Source: Streptomyces sp. NBC_00285 | Lineage (GTDB): Bacteria; Actinomycetota; Actinomycetes; Streptomycetales; Streptomycetaceae | DNA length: 64,000 nt | Reading direction: 5' to 3' | Assembly (NCBI RefSeq): GCF_036174265.1 | Contig: NZ_CP108055.1 | Span: 5,704,001 to 5,768,000 of the forward strand | Shown here: positions 45,573 through 54,908 of the stretch, piece by piece | Numbering within the stretch: position 1 is the first letter of the stretch | Layout of the letters: the number at the start of each line of letters is the position of its first letter | Translations under genes and position numbers: made by a program | Notes under the pieces: model-generated | Told to the model about the DNA's origin: nothing | Databases searched by the model: none | The model's input: the letters and a program-made list of their open reading frames with translations, nothing else

Positions 45573-45853
45573 CCGGTCACTCCCTCCCGCTCAAGGACTC
45601 CTGGTTCCGCTGTGCGGCGGCCGCCCGCCGCGGCGGCACACCCCGGCATCGCCCCCTCGTGCGGCTCAGGGCGCCGACGGACGGCTGGTCGGCGGTGGCC
45701 GAGGGGGCGGCTGCGCCCGGGCCGCAGGCGGCGTTTCCCGGCCGTGGCCCGCTCATCGCCGTCGGCCGCTCCTCGTGGCGGGGTCCGTCCGCGTCCCCGG
45801 CACCCGGCCGCCGCTTTTCGCGCGGCGCGCGGGTGCGTATGTCCAGGCCTCCC

Positions 45854-46894
45854 TCACGGGTGCCCGTCCCCCTGCGCCGCCGCGTGCCCCTGGTCGAGGA
45901 TCCCCGACTGGGCGATGAGGAAGCCGAGCTGAGCGCGGCTGCCGCTGCCCAGGGCCGTCGCGAGCTTGGCGATGTGGGCGCGGCAGGTGCGCACGTTCAT
46001 GCCCAGCCGCCGGGCGATCGCCTCGTCCACGTGCCCCTCGACGAGGAGCTTGGCAATGGAGTGCTGGATGTCGGTGATGCCGTCCGGCGCGGTCTCGTAG
46101 GGAGCGCCGGCGCTCAGCGGGACCGCCCGGCTCCACATGAACTCGAAGACCTTGGTCAGGTAGCTGACCAGTCCCGGGTGCCGGAGCTCCAGCGCGACCT
46201 GCCGGTCGTCCCGGACGGGTATGAAGGCCACGGTCTCGTCGCAGATGATGAGCCGCTCCACCAGCTCGTCGATCGTGCGGTACTCCACCTTCCCGTCGGC
46301 GAACTGTTCCATGTAGGCCAGCCGCTCGGGGCTGTACCGGGCGACGTGCTGGTACAGCGTCCGGATCCGGACGCCCCGGTCTATGAGAGTCCGGTCGCGC
46401 TCCAGCCCCTCGATGAGCCGATTGTCGGGGCGGCGGCCGCGGCTCGGCTGGACGGTGAGCACCTCGGACTGGCACTGGGACGTCGCCAGGTCGAGCGCGG
46501 CGTTGATCCGGTCGAGCCCCTCCAGAACCGTGATCGAGTGCGCCGGCGCCATCTGCTGAGCGCTGAGCGCCATGAACGGCTCGAAGGAGTCCGCGAGCTC
46601 GATCGACAGCCGTCTGCGCTCGGTGATCTCGTGTTCGAGGGGATTGAGCCGCTGAGCCAGCGCGACCGAAGGCGGAACCGGAAGCATCCAGTTCGCGTCG
46701 TCCGGGTCGGGGTGCAGCAGAGCGAACTCCAGCAGGCAGGGAATCGACTCCGCGTCCCCACGGGAGACCCGTCCTGTGCGCAGCGCGGTGGCGTAAAGAC
46801 GGCCGCCTTCGTCACACAGTTCGGTCACCGCGTGGGGATGTGTCGCGTTAGTCCCATTCGATACCAAATTTCCACCCCCCAGGGTCCTGAACAT
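45854..46894 (-). CDS. LuxR-type transcriptional regulator, paralogue 3, divergent from peptide gene
   Basis: Up to 346 residues. PCLLEFALLHPDPDDANWML, ITVLEGLDRINAALDLATSQ, GVRIRTLYQHVARYSPERLA, and HTH IQHSIAKLLVEGHVDEAIAR then RLGMNVRTCRAHIAKLATAL. ATG 46894 has no ribosome-binding site; TTG 46867 has GGGGGTGGAAA upstream and matches the starts of the paralogues, so it may be the real start. It is divergent from the exported peptide at 46981, with only 86 bp between them, the expected place for it to act as regulator of the peptide gene. Confidence 0.86.
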   Translation of the reverse strand: MFRTLGGGNLVSNGTNATHPHAVTELCDEGGRLYATALRTGRVSRGDAESIPCLLEFALLHPDPDDANWMLPVPPSVALAQRLNPLEHEITERRRLSIELADSFEPFMALSAQQMAPAHSITVLEGLDRINAALDLATSQCQSEVLTVQPSRGRRPDNRLIEGLERDRTLIDRGVRIRTLYQHVARYSPERLAYMEQFADGKVEYRTIDELVERLIICDETVAFIPVRDDRQVALELRHPGLVSYLTKVFEFMWSRAVPLSAGAPYETAPDGITDIQHSIAKLLVEGHVDEAIARRLGMNVRTCRAHIAKLATALGSGSRAQLGFLIAQSGILDQGHAAAQGDGHP

Positions 46895-46980
46895 GCAGGA
46901 ACATGATGCACCGTTCGTGTGGCCATGATGTGCCCGAATGAGCCATCGTCTTACTCGACGGGGGAAGAGGGGACCTTCAA

Positions 46981-47184
46981 GTGAGGACGAAGCCGACTAT
47001 GCGTAACAAAATGCTTCGCTCGGTGCTTGTCGCCGCCTTCTCTACCGTTGTGGCCTTCGGCGCACTGGCCGGCCTCTCCGGCGTGAAGGGCGACGTTCAC
47101 AGAGCAGGCGGTGCCGAGGCTGCGGACACCGTGGTTGTCGGCGAAGAGGTGCAGGCATTCCCTGCTGACACCGTCTGGGACTGA
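46981..47184 (+). CDS. Small exported peptide next to LuxR regulators
   Basis: 67 residues from GTG 46981. A signal-like N-terminus, MRTKPTMRNKMLRSVLVAAF then STVVAFGALAGLSG, is followed by an acidic tail of about 30 residues, with the sequence ADTVVVGEEV and the end FPADTVWD. The repeated DTV-V/W element (residues 49-52 and 63-65) and the C-terminal Trp-Asp stand out. No known bacteriocin or lantipeptide leader was recognised. The stop is one base before the next gene, so the two are co-translated. It could be a signalling peptide for the adjacent regulators. Confidence 0.65.
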   Translation: MRTKPTMRNKMLRSVLVAAFSTVVAFGALAGLSGVKGDVHRAGGAEAADTVVVGEEVQAFPADTVWD

Positions 47185-47185
47185 C

Positions 47186-47521
47186 ATGACTACTCCACCT
47201 GACGACCGCTCCTTTCGCAGGGAGATGGCCACCGCCTACCGATCCGGCTGGCACTTCATCGATCTGGTCACCGCGATCCCCCACACCGGTGACTCGTTGA
47301 TGGTGACGGTCTTCGGTGAACCGGTGGTCGTCACGCGGGACGACGACGAGGACGTGCGGGCGTACCGGTGTCTGCGGCGGCCTCGGGGGGCGCCGCAGCC
47401 TGTCCGGTGTGCCATCCGGTACGGAATGATCTTTGTGAACCTGGACCAACGAGACCATCGGCTGGTGGAACCGGAAACCCCCACCCCCCGGACCATCTCA
47501 GCCACCCCCCGCAGTGCCTGA
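47186..47521 (+). CDS. Rieske-fold-like small protein lacking histidine ligands
   Basis: 111 residues. GWHFIDLVTAIPHTGDSLMV, TVFGEPVVVTRDDDEDVRAY and RYGMIFVNLD correspond to the Rieske domain of ring-hydroxylating oxygenases. The cluster ligands would be C62-x-H64 and C75-x-x-H78; both cysteines are present, but both His positions are Arg (CLR and CAIR). A 2Fe-2S cluster of Rieske type is therefore not expected. It may bind metal or partner proteins differently. It starts one base after the peptide stop and is followed by a strong terminator. Confidence 0.68.
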   Translation: MTTPPDDRSFRREMATAYRSGWHFIDLVTAIPHTGDSLMVTVFGEPVVVTRDDDEDVRAYRCLRRPRGAPQPVRCAIRYGMIFVNLDQRDHRLVEPETPTPRTISATPRSA

Positions 47522-47564
47522 CGCGATTCCCCCGACGTAACAGATCGCGCAGGTGCTTCCCCCC

Positions 47565-47605
47565 GCAGCGGCGTCACCGTGACCTGAACACGGTGACGCC
47601 GCTGC
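47565..47605 (+). terminator. Terminator after the peptide/Rieske-like pair
   Basis: A perfect 17-bp stem (GCAGCGGCGTCACCGTG with CACGGTGACGCCGCTGC), 7-base loop, followed by AGTTTTGG. One of the strongest intrinsic terminators of the window. Confidence 0.85.
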
Positions 47606-47649
47606 AGTTTTGGGCGACATTTACCGCCATGGGGTGATCGGGTCGCGGC

Positions 47650-48063
47650 TCAAGGGCGCCCCATCGCCCCGGTCAGCGAGATCTCGATGACCACCCGCAA
47701 CGGGTTCGGTGACGGCGTCCGCTCGTAGCGCTCGGCGTACCGCCGCTCCGCCTCCGCGACCCGCTCCGGTTCGTCACGGACGTACGCCCGCCCCTCCAGC
47801 GTCGCCCACCGCGGCCCCGCCACCTGGCACACCGCCACCGCCGCCCCGCCCTCGCCGGCCGCCAGCACGTGCCGTACCTTCGCGCTCGTCCGGCTCGCGA
47901 TCACCCGGGCGAGACCGGCCTCGGGGTCGTAGGTCACCCCGACGGGTACCACGTGCGGGCCGCCGTCCGGGCGGGGTGTGGTCAGCGTGCACAGATGCCG
48001 TTCCCGCCAGAAGCTGAGGAACGGCGCGTCCGGGGCACCCGGATCCTGGGCGTAGGAGGTCAT
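47650..48063 (-). CDS. PPOX-class (pyridoxamine-phosphate-oxidase-like) protein, probably F420/flavin-dependent
   Basis: 137 residues. FLSFWRERHLCTLTTPRPDG then GPHVVPVGVTYDPEAGLARV and VCQVAGPRWATLEGRAYVRD are the conserved blocks of this split-barrel family; PRWATLEG contacts the cofactor. Many actinobacterial members bind F420 rather than FMN; the choice is not certain here. Divergent from clpB, and the HspR operator lies between the two. Confidence 0.85.
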   Translation of the reverse strand: MTSYAQDPGAPDAPFLSFWRERHLCTLTTPRPDGGPHVVPVGVTYDPEAGLARVIASRTSAKVRHVLAAGEGGAAVAVCQVAGPRWATLEGRAYVRDEPERVAEAERRYAERYERTPSPNPLRVVIEISLTGAMGRP

Positions 48064-48100
48064 ACCGGGAAGCTAGTCCCTCAGCCCTCCCGGGGATCGC

Positions 48101-48121
48101 CTTGAGTGGAATAGACTCAAC
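48101..48121. promoter_or_regulatory. HAIR operator for HspR in front of clpB
   Basis: CTTGAGT-N7-ACTCAAC, one base from consensus, 60 bp upstream of the clpB GTG. A further short palindrome (CTGACT-G-AGTCAG) follows about ten bases later. Matches the dnaK operators at 31808 and 31860, so clpB and the dnaK operon are in one regulon. Confidence 0.85.
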
Positions 48122-48180
48122 TTTGTATACGCTGACTGAGTCAGACAGGGCGAGCCGAGACCGAGGAGGAGTACGCGAAC

Positions 48181-50778
48181 GTGGATGCCGAGCTGACCAA
48201 CCGGAGCCGGGACGCGATCAACGCGGCCAGCAACCGTGCCGTGACCGGGGGGCACGCCGATCTCACCCCCGCCCACCTGCTCCTCGCTCTGCTCCAGGGG
48301 CAGGACAACGCCAACATCACCGACCTGCTCGCCGCCGTCGACGCCGACCAGGCCGCCGTCCGCGCCGGGGCCGAGAAGGCGCTCGCCGGGCTGCCCAGCG
48401 TGACCGGCTCCACCGTCGCGCCCCCGCAGCCCAACCGCGACCTGCTCTCCGTCATCGCGGAGGCACAGGCCCGCGCCGGGGACCTGGGTGACGAGTACCT
48501 CTCCACCGAGCACCTGCTCATCGGCATCGCCGCCAAGGGCGGGCCGGCGGCGGACGTGCTGACACAGCAGGGCGTCACCGCGAAAAAGCTGGTGGACGCC
48601 TTCCAGAAGGCCCGAGGAGGGCGCAGGGTGACCACCGCCGACCCCGAGGGGCAGTACAAGGCGCTGGAGAAGTTCGGCACCGACTTCACGGCCGCCGCGC
48701 GCGAGGGCAAGCTCGACCCCGTCATCGGCCGGGACCAGGAGATCCGCCGCGTCGTGCAGGTGCTCAGCCGCCGCACGAAGAACAACCCCGTCCTCATCGG
48801 CGAGCCCGGCGTCGGCAAGACCGCCGTCGTCGAGGGGCTCGCCCAGCGGATCGTCAAGGGGGACGTGCCCGAGTCGCTCAAGGACAAGCGGCTCGTCGCG
48901 CTCGACATCGGAGCCATGATCGCGGGCGCGAAGTACCGGGGTGAGTTCGAGGAGCGGCTCAAGACCGTCCTCGCCGAGATCAAGAACTCCGACGGCCAGA
49001 TCATCACCTTCATCGACGAACTGCACACCGTCGTGGGCGCCGGCGCCGGAGGCGACTCCGCCATGGACGCCGGCAACATGCTCAAGCCCATGCTCGCCCG
49101 CGGCGAACTGCGCATGGTCGGCGCCACCACCCTCGACGAGTACCGCGAGCGGGTCGAGAAGGACCCCGCCCTGGAGCGCCGCTTCCAGCAGGTCCTGGTC
49201 GCCGAGCCGACCGTCGAGGACACCATCGCCATCCTGCGCGGGCTCAAGGGACGCTACGAGGCCCACCACAAGGTCGTCATCGCCGACAGCGCGCTGGTGG
49301 CCGCGGCGGCCCTCTCCGACCGGTACATCACCTCCCGCTTCCTGCCCGACAAGGCCATCGACCTCGTCGACGAGGCGGCCTCCCGCCTCCGCATGGAGAT
49401 CGACTCCTCGCCCGTCGAGATCGACGAACTCCAGCGCGGAGTCGACCGGTTGAAGATGGAGGAGCTCGCGCTGGAGAAGGAGACCGACCCCGCCTCCCGC
49501 GAACGCCTGGAGCGACTGCGCCGCGACCTCGCCGACCGGGAGGAGGAGCTGCGCGGCCTCACCGCCCGCTGGGAGAAGGAGAAGGAGTCCCTCAACCGCG
49601 TCGGTGAGCTGAAGGAGAAGCTCGACGAACTGCGCGGCACGGCCGAACGGGCTCAGCGCGACGGCGACTTCGACACCGCCAGCAAGCTGCTCTACGGCGA
49701 GATCCCCACCCTGGAACGGGACTTGGAGGAAGCCTCCCAGGCCGAGGAGGAGGCCTCCAAGGACACCATGGTCAAGGAGGAGGTCGGCCCCGACGACATC
49801 GCCGACACCGTCGCCGCCTGGACCGGCATCCCCGCGGGCCGCCTGCTGGAGGGCGAGACGCAGAAACTCCTGCGCATGGAGGACGAGTTGGGCCGTCGCC
49901 TGATCGGGCAGACGGAGGCCGTGCAGGCCGTGTCCGATGCCGTACGGCGCACCAGGGCCGGGATCGCCGACCCGGACCGTCCCACCGGATCCTTCCTCTT
50001 CCTCGGCCCCACCGGCGTAGGCAAGACCGAACTCGCCAAGGCCCTCGCCGACTTCCTCTTCGACGACGAGCGGGCGATGGTCCGCATCGACATGTCGGAG
50101 TACGGCGAGAAGCACAGCGTCTCCCGGCTCGTCGGCGCGCCTCCCGGCTATATCGGCTACGAGGAGGGCGGCCAGCTGACCGAGGCGGTGCGCAGGCGGC
50201 CGTACAGCGTGGTGCTCCTCGACGAGGTCGAGAAGGCCCACCCGGAGGTCTTCGACATTCTGCTCCAGGTGCTGGACGACGGGCGGCTGACGGACGGTCA
50301 GGGCCGTACGGTCGACTTCCGCAACGCCATCCTGGTGCTGACCTCCAACCTGGGCAGCCAGTTCCTCGTCGACCCGATCACCAGCGAGGCGGAGAAGAAG
50401 GAGCAGGTACTGGAGGTCGTGCGGGCCTCTTTCAAGCCGGAGTTCCTCAACCGGCTCGACGACCTGGTCGTCTTCTCGGCCCTCAACAAGGACGAGCTCG
50501 GCCGGATCGCCCGCCTCCAGATCGACCGGCTGGCCAAGCGCCTCGCGGAACGCCGGCTCACCCTGGAGATCAGCGAGGAGGCCCTGGCCTGGCTCGCCGA
50601 CGAGGGCATGGACCCGGCCTACGGCGCCCGCCCGCTGCGGCGCCTCGTCCAGACCGCCATCGGCGACCGGCTAGCCAAGGAGATCCTGTCCGGCGAGGTC
50701 AAGGACGGCGACACGGTCCGGGTGGACACCTTCGGTGACGGCCTGATCGTGGGACCGGCCACCGGCAAGACGCTCTGA
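48181..50778 (+). CDS. clpB: ATP-dependent disaggregase ClpB
   Basis: 865 residues from GTG 48181. An N-domain with two repeat halves, then the first AAA+ module ([36 protein letters not shown]), the long coiled-coil middle region typical of ClpB ([20 protein letters not shown] onward), and the second AAA+ module ([40 protein letters not shown]). It pulls apart aggregates together with DnaK. No ClpP-binding loop (IGF/L) was noticed. Controlled by HspR through the HAIR site at 48101. Confidence 0.97.
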   Translation: MDAELTNRSRDAINAASNRAVTGGHADLTPAHLLLALLQGQDNANITDLLAAVDADQAAVRAGAEKALAGLPSVTGSTVAPPQPNRDLLSVIAEAQARAGDLGDEYLSTEHLLIGIAAKGGPAADVLTQQGVTAKKLVDAFQKARGGRRVTTADPEGQYKALEKFGTDFTAAAREGKLDPVIGRDQEIRRVVQVLSRRTKNNPVLIGEPGVGKTAVVEGLAQRIVKGDVPESLKDKRLVALDIGAMIAGAKYRGEFEERLKTVLAEIKNSDGQIITFIDELHTVVGAGAGGDSAMDAGNMLKPMLARGELRMVGATTLDEYRERVEKDPALERRFQQVLVAEPTVEDTIAILRGLKGRYEAHHKVVIADSALVAAAALSDRYITSRFLPDKAIDLVDEAASRLRMEIDSSPVEIDELQRGVDRLKMEELALEKETDPASRERLERLRRDLADREEELRGLTARWEKEKESLNRVGELKEKLDELRGTAERAQRDGDFDTASKLLYGEIPTLERDLEEASQAEEEASKDTMVKEEVGPDDIADTVAAWTGIPAGRLLEGETQKLLRMEDELGRRLIGQTEAVQAVSDAVRRTRAGIADPDRPTGSFLFLGPTGVGKTELAKALADFLFDDERAMVRIDMSEYGEKHSVSRLVGAPPGYIGYEEGGQLTEAVRRRPYSVVLLDEVEKAHPEVFDILLQVLDDGRLTDGQGRTVDFRNAILVLTSNLGSQFLVDPITSEAEKKEQVLEVVRASFKPEFLNRLDDLVVFSALNKDELGRIARLQIDRLAKRLAERRLTLEISEEALAWLADEGMDPAYGARPLRRLVQTAIGDRLAKEILSGEVKDGDTVRVDTFGDGLIVGPATGKTL

Positions 50779-50800
50779 GGGGGGTTGCGACGAGGGGACG

Positions 50801-50832
50801 GTGACGAGTGGGGGCACCGCCCCCCTCGTCAC
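50801..50832 (+). terminator. Terminator of clpB
   Basis: GTGACGAG at 50801 pairs with CTCGTCAC at 50825-50832, with GGGGG/CCCCC inside, forming a long stem 22 bp after the clpB stop. Confidence 0.75.
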
Positions 50833-50854
50833 GGCCGTCACCGCCGGTCACGGG

Positions 50855-51340
50855 TCACGGTGCGGACGCCACGAACCGCACATCGGACCAGTTCTTCCCG
50901 TTGTCGGTGATCTCCACCTGTACGGAGGCGCCCTGCGCGGCGGCCGGATCCGGGGTCAGGCACTGGCTGATCCCGCTGCGGCACTGATCGGCCCGCAGCG
51001 CCGTCGCGTCCGGGTAGGTGGCCGTCAGCCAGTCGCGGACCCCGTCGCGCGGCATGCGGAAGAGGACCTCGTACCGGGGTTTCTGGCCGGCCTGCTGGCT
51101 GCAGGCGGTGTCGTACGCCCCGTCCGGCAGCTGCGCCCCGCCGTAGGACAGCGCCTTCGCGCATGAGACGGACCGGAAGCCCGAGTCGACCGAGTCGTCC
51201 GTGAACAGCCAGGCGACCAGCAGCGCGATCAGCCCCGCCACCACCAGGGTCGGCACGGCCAGGATGGCCGCCAACACGCCCCATCTGGTCCTGCCCCGCA
51301 CGGTCTGCTCCGCCGCCGTTCCGGTCTGGGTGTCCGTCAT
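50855..51340 (-). CDS. Single-pass membrane protein with outside Cys-containing domain
   Basis: 161 residues. One transmembrane helix (WGVLAAILAVPTLVVAGLIA) near residue 30, then an outside domain containing four cysteines (SCAKALS, YDTACSQQ, DQCRSGISQC) that may pair, and a VQVEITDNGKNWSDVRFVAS end. No family recognised. Convergent with clpB, followed by a divergent YbjN-type gene. Confidence 0.65.
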   Translation of the reverse strand: MTDTQTGTAAEQTVRGRTRWGVLAAILAVPTLVVAGLIALLVAWLFTDDSVDSGFRSVSCAKALSYGGAQLPDGAYDTACSQQAGQKPRYEVLFRMPRDGVRDWLTATYPDATALRADQCRSGISQCLTPDPAAAQGASVQVEITDNGKNWSDVRFVASAP

Positions 51341-51479
51341 GTGCTCCCCGCTTCCTCGGTACCTGTTTCCGTGGCTGACCGGATCATGTCAGCCCTGGGA
51401 GGACAGGGTCGGCCGGGGCTTGCCACCCCCCTCCCCGGATGGGGGAGGATGGCGGAATCCGTACGAAGGGAAATTCACG

Positions 51480-52013
51480 GTGACCATCGACCCGTCCTCG
51501 ATTCCGAACTTCGGGGGCCAGCCCGAGCCGCAGCAAGGACCGGCGGGCCCCGTCGTCCCGGATCAGGATCTTGTGAAGCAGCTCCTCGACCAGATGGAGC
51601 TGAAGTACGTCGTCGACGACGAGGGAGACCTCGCGGCGCCGTGGGAGCAGTTCCGTACGTATTTCATGTTCCGTGGCGAGGGTGACCAGCAGGTCTTCTC
51701 GGTGCGGACGTTCTACGACCGGCCCCACAAGATCGACGAGAAGCCTCTGCTGCTGGAGTCCATCGACGACTGGAACCGGCGCACCCTGTGGCCCAAGGTC
51801 TACAGCCACACCCACGACGACGGCACCGTCCGCCTGATCGGCGAAGCACAGATGCTGATCGGCACCGGCGTCAGCCTGGAGCACTTCGTCTCCTCGACCG
51901 TCAGCTGGGTGCGGGCCGCCATCGAGTTCGACAAGTGGCTCGTCGAGACGCTCGGCATCGAGGAGAACGTCAGCGACGCCGAACAGCCTGAGCAGCCCGA
52001 GGGCGACGAGTAG
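51480..52013 (+). CDS. YbjN-domain protein
   Basis: 177 residues from GTG 51480, with GAAGGGAA upstream. LLDQMELKYVVDDEGDLAAP, then EQFRTYFMFRGEGDQQVFSV and LLESIDDWNRRTLWPKVYSH, then DDGTVRLIGEAQMLIGTGVS followed by SWVRAAIEFDKWLVETLG are the blocks of the YbjN family, a T3SS-chaperone-like fold of unclear role in actinobacteria. C-terminal tail is acidic. Confidence 0.82.
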   Translation: MTIDPSSIPNFGGQPEPQQGPAGPVVPDQDLVKQLLDQMELKYVVDDEGDLAAPWEQFRTYFMFRGEGDQQVFSVRTFYDRPHKIDEKPLLLESIDDWNRRTLWPKVYSHTHDDGTVRLIGEAQMLIGTGVSLEHFVSSTVSWVRAAIEFDKWLVETLGIEENVSDAEQPEQPEGDE

Positions 52014-52028
52014 GCGGCAGGACCTGCG

Positions 52029-53234
52029 CTACAGGGGCGTGTGGGCGATCACGACCAGATACGCCCCGTAGGCGAACGAGAGCCCGGCCAGGGCACCGGC
52101 CACCACGGCCGCGTGCCAGGGCCGGGCTCTCGCCGTCCGCACCAGCGCCCGCGCCAGAGGCAGCAGCAGCGGGAAGGCGGGCAGCAGGAAGCGGGGCTTG
52201 GAGGCGAAGAACCCCGAGCCGCCGAGCGCGACCAGCAGGAGGACCCCGCTGTAGACCAGCAGGGGGAGCGGAGCACGGTCGGCGATCAGCAGGGCGTACA
52301 GGAGTACGGCGGCGGCGACCAGCAGTATCGCCATCGGGAAGACGAGACGGTCGCTCTGCAGCACCAGATGCCGGACGAATCCCAGCGAGCCCCGGCCGAG
52401 GTCGAAGCGGGAGCCCCACCGGCGCTGCACCTCGAAGTAGCCGCCCAGCAGGTCGCCCTTGCGATGACCGACCCACAGCACGTACCCGAGCCAGCCGAGC
52501 GGGGCGAGCGCCACGCCCGTCCACAGCCTGTGGGTAACTTTTCCGCGCCGCCTCACGATCTCGTGGGCCGCCGTGACGAGGACCGCCGCCGCGACCGCGA
52601 AGCCGTTGGGCCGGGACAGCCCGGCGAGGGCGGCGAGAGTCCCCGCCCACACCCAGCGGCCGCTCAGCACGGCGTACAACGACCAGGCGGCGAAGGCGGT
52701 CAGTACCGGTTCCGTGTACGCCAGCGACAGCACCACCGAGTGCGGCAGCAGGCCCCAGAGGAGGACCACGGCGACGGCCACGGCCCGTCCGTGCAGGCGC
52801 AGGGCCACCGCGTGGATGCCGGCGGCGGCCACCGCGGCCGCGGTCCACGACACCAGCAGGCCGGCCGCGCCACCGCTCAGCGTGGTCGTCGCCGTCACGG
52901 CCCGGACCAGAGTCGGGTACAGCGGGAAGAACGCCAGATCGTCGAAGACGAGACCCGGCCGGACGTGCACCGTACGGACGTAACCGTGTGCGGCGATCCC
53001 CAGGTACCACCGTGAGTCCCAGGACCGCCCGAGCAAGGTGAGCGGCCCGTGGCCGGTGGCCCAGGCGGTGACCGCGAGCACGGCGAGCCCGGTGAGCCGG
53101 GCGGCGGCGAAGAGGCCGAGCGCCGCCGCGAGGGGGTACCAGGGGGTGGTGCGGCCGTGGGTGCCGGGCCGCGCGAGAGTGCCGACGTGGGGGCGGGCCT
53201 GCGTGCTGGCATGGGTCACATCAGCACATTGCAT
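52029..53234 (-). CDS. Polytopic membrane glycosyltransferase (PIG-V/mannosyltransferase-like)
   Basis: About 401 residues. Ten or so membrane helices. WDSRWYLGIAAHGY near residue 70 matches the WD-x-x-WY motif of the PIG-V mannosyltransferase group, and LAFFPLYPTLVRAV follows. It uses a lipid-linked sugar, probably polyprenyl-phosphate mannose, on the outer face of the membrane; the acceptor is unknown. The start is uncertain: ATG 53234 or ATG 53258 in the same frame. Close to a divergent RelE-like fragment at 53293. Confidence 0.78.
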   Translation of the reverse strand: MQCADVTHASTQARPHVGTLARPGTHGRTTPWYPLAAALGLFAAARLTGLAVLAVTAWATGHGPLTLLGRSWDSRWYLGIAAHGYVRTVHVRPGLVFDDLAFFPLYPTLVRAVTATTTLSGGAAGLLVSWTAAAVAAAGIHAVALRLHGRAVAVAVVLLWGLLPHSVVLSLAYTEPVLTAFAAWSLYAVLSGRWVWAGTLAALAGLSRPNGFAVAAAVLVTAAHEIVRRRGKVTHRLWTGVALAPLGWLGYVLWVGHRKGDLLGGYFEVQRRWGSRFDLGRGSLGFVRHLVLQSDRLVFPMAILLVAAAVLLYALLIADRAPLPLLVYSGVLLLVALGGSGFFASKPRFLLPAFPLLLPLARALVRTARARPWHAAVVAGALAGLSFAYGAYLVVIAHTPL

Positions 53235-53292
53235 AAGAAACAAGTCATAAGCGAGCATCACGCGGTGGTGTCTGCGGGACCGTGGAACTCCG

Positions 53293-53478
53293 GTGTCGAG
53301 TCGATGGATCGAGTTGGAGAGCGACCCGCTGGGGTTCAACACCACGGCTCTCGTCTCCCAGCCCGACCGGCGCCGTCTACGGGTGGGCGACCACCGCGTG
53401 ATCTACACAATCGACAACGGCGAGCTGGTGGTGTGGGCCGTACACGTCGGGCATCGCTCCACCGTCTGCGACACCTGA
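53293..53478 (+). pseudogene. Truncated RelE/ParE-type toxin
   Basis: The 61 codons correspond to the C-terminal two thirds of RelE-like mRNA interferases: SQPDRRRLRVGDHRVIYTID, then NGELVVWAVHVGHRSTVCDT, where DRRRLRVGDxRVIY is the characteristic core. Full-length relatives are about 85 residues with an N-terminal VVWEPEAxKxLRRL-like helix that is absent here, and there is no antitoxin gene. A start codon exists, so a shortened protein could be made, but it is probably inactive. Confidence 0.6.
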
Positions 53479-53493
53479 GTGTTCCAGGTTCCA

Positions 53494-53519
53494 GGGGCCT
53501 GACTCTTCGGTCAGGCCCC
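53494..53519. terminator. Bidirectional terminator between the RelE fragment and the aminotransferase
   Basis: GGGGCCTGAC and GTCAGGCCCC form a perfect 10-bp stem with a 6-base loop, between two convergent genes (53293 plus, 53586 minus). Confidence 0.75.
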
Positions 53520-53585
53520 CTCGGCGGCCTTCGGGACGGTCGTGCTCACAGAGGAATGCGACGACCGGTTCCTTCAGGGCAGCGG

Positions 53586-54779
53586 TCAGCGCGCGAAGGC
53601 CTTGCGGAGTCGGTCCGCCGCGTCCGTCAGGATCTCCGTGCGCTTGCAGAAGGCGAAGCGTACGTAGGGGGCGCCGGCGTCCTTGTGGTCGTAGAAGACC
53701 GCGTTCGGGATGGCGACGACGCCGGCTCGTTCCGGGAGGGCTCGGCAGAAGGCGAAGCCGTCGGTCTCGCCGAGGGGGCGGATGTCGGTGGTGATGAAGT
53801 ACGTGCCGGCGGGCCTGAAGACCTTGAAGCCGGCCTGCGTCAGGCCGCTTGCCAGCAGGTCCCGCTTGGCCAGCATGTCGGCGCGGAACGCCTCGAAGTA
53901 CGTGTCCGGGAGAGCCAGGGCCTCCGCCACCGCGTACTGGAAGGGCCCCGACGCCACGTACGTCAGGAACTGCTTCGCCGAGCGGACCGCCGAGACCAGC
54001 GCGGGTGCCGCCGTCACCCAGCCGACCTTCCAGCCCGTGAAGGAGAAGGTCTTGCCGGCGGAACCGATCGAGACCGTGCGCTCCCGCATCCCCGGGAAGG
54101 TCGCGAGGGGGAGGTGTTCGGCGTCGTCGAAGACCAGGTGCTCGTACACCTCGTCGGTGATCACCAGCAGGTCCCGCTCCACGGCCAGCTCGGCGATCGC
54201 GGTCAGCTCCTCGCGGGTGAGGACCGTGCCGGTCGGGTTGTGCGGGGTGTTGATCAGGAGGAGCCGGGTCCGGTCGGTGACGGCGGCGCGCAGCTCGTCG
54301 AGGTCGAGGCGGAACGAGCCCTCGTGCGGGCGCAGGGTCACGGGGACCCTGGTGCCGCCCGCCATCGCGATGCAGGCCGCGTAGGAGTCGTAGTACGGCT
54401 CGAACGCGACGACCTCGTCGCCGGGCTCGACCAGGGCCAGCAACGCGGCGGCGATGGCCTCCGTGGCGCCCGCCGTGACGAGGACCTCGGCGTCGGAGTC
54501 GTAGGACAGGCCGTAACGGCGCTCCTGGTGCGCGGCGACGGCCGTGCGCAGCTCCGGGACGCCCGGACCCGGCGGGTACTGGTTGCCGCGCCCGTCACGC
54601 AACGCCCGCACGGCCGCCTCCCTGATCTCCTCGGGACCGTCCGTGTCGGGAAAACCCTGGCCCAGGTTGATCGAACCGGTCCGCAGTGCCAGGGCGGACA
54701 TCTCGGCGAAGATGGTCGTCCCGAACTCGGCGAGACGGCGGTTGAGCAGGGGACGCGCGCTGGAGGTCATGCCGGTCAT
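53586..54779 (-). CDS. Class I/II aminotransferase
   Basis: 397 residues. NLGQGFPDTDGPEEIREAAV near the start, LLLINTPHNPTGTVLTREEL, and the PLP lysine in VSIGSAGKTFSFTGWKVGWV. It belongs to fold type I PLP enzymes. The pattern is that of the group called succinyl-diaminopimelate aminotransferase (DapC) or kynurenine aminotransferase; sequence alone cannot decide between the two. Immediately divergent from the Cys-rich membrane protein. Confidence 0.88.
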   Translation of the reverse strand: MTGMTSSARPLLNRRLAEFGTTIFAEMSALALRTGSINLGQGFPDTDGPEEIREAAVRALRDGRGNQYPPGPGVPELRTAVAAHQERRYGLSYDSDAEVLVTAGATEAIAAALLALVEPGDEVVAFEPYYDSYAACIAMAGGTRVPVTLRPHEGSFRLDLDELRAAVTDRTRLLLINTPHNPTGTVLTREELTAIAELAVERDLLVITDEVYEHLVFDDAEHLPLATFPGMRERTVSIGSAGKTFSFTGWKVGWVTAAPALVSAVRSAKQFLTYVASGPFQYAVAEALALPDTYFEAFRADMLAKRDLLASGLTQAGFKVFRPAGTYFITTDIRPLGETDGFAFCRALPERAGVVAIPNAVFYDHKDAGAPYVRFAFCKRTEILTDAADRLRKAFAR

Positions 54780-54908
54780 CCTGCGCCCAAGCTCTGGAGT
54801 TCCTCAACTCTGCTTTGGCCCGTGAGACGGAAGGGCATCTCCAGCTCACGCAACCGGCGAGGCGCCCACGGGGGGTCGCTTCGGGGGACTTGGAAGGAGG
54901 GTGGCGCC

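Noticed and set aside
48129..48141. Short palindrome CTGACT-G-AGTCAG as a fourth HspR operator
   Set aside because: It lacks the CTTGAG/CTCAAG half-sites and the N7 spacing of HAIR sequences; noted only as an extra palindrome.
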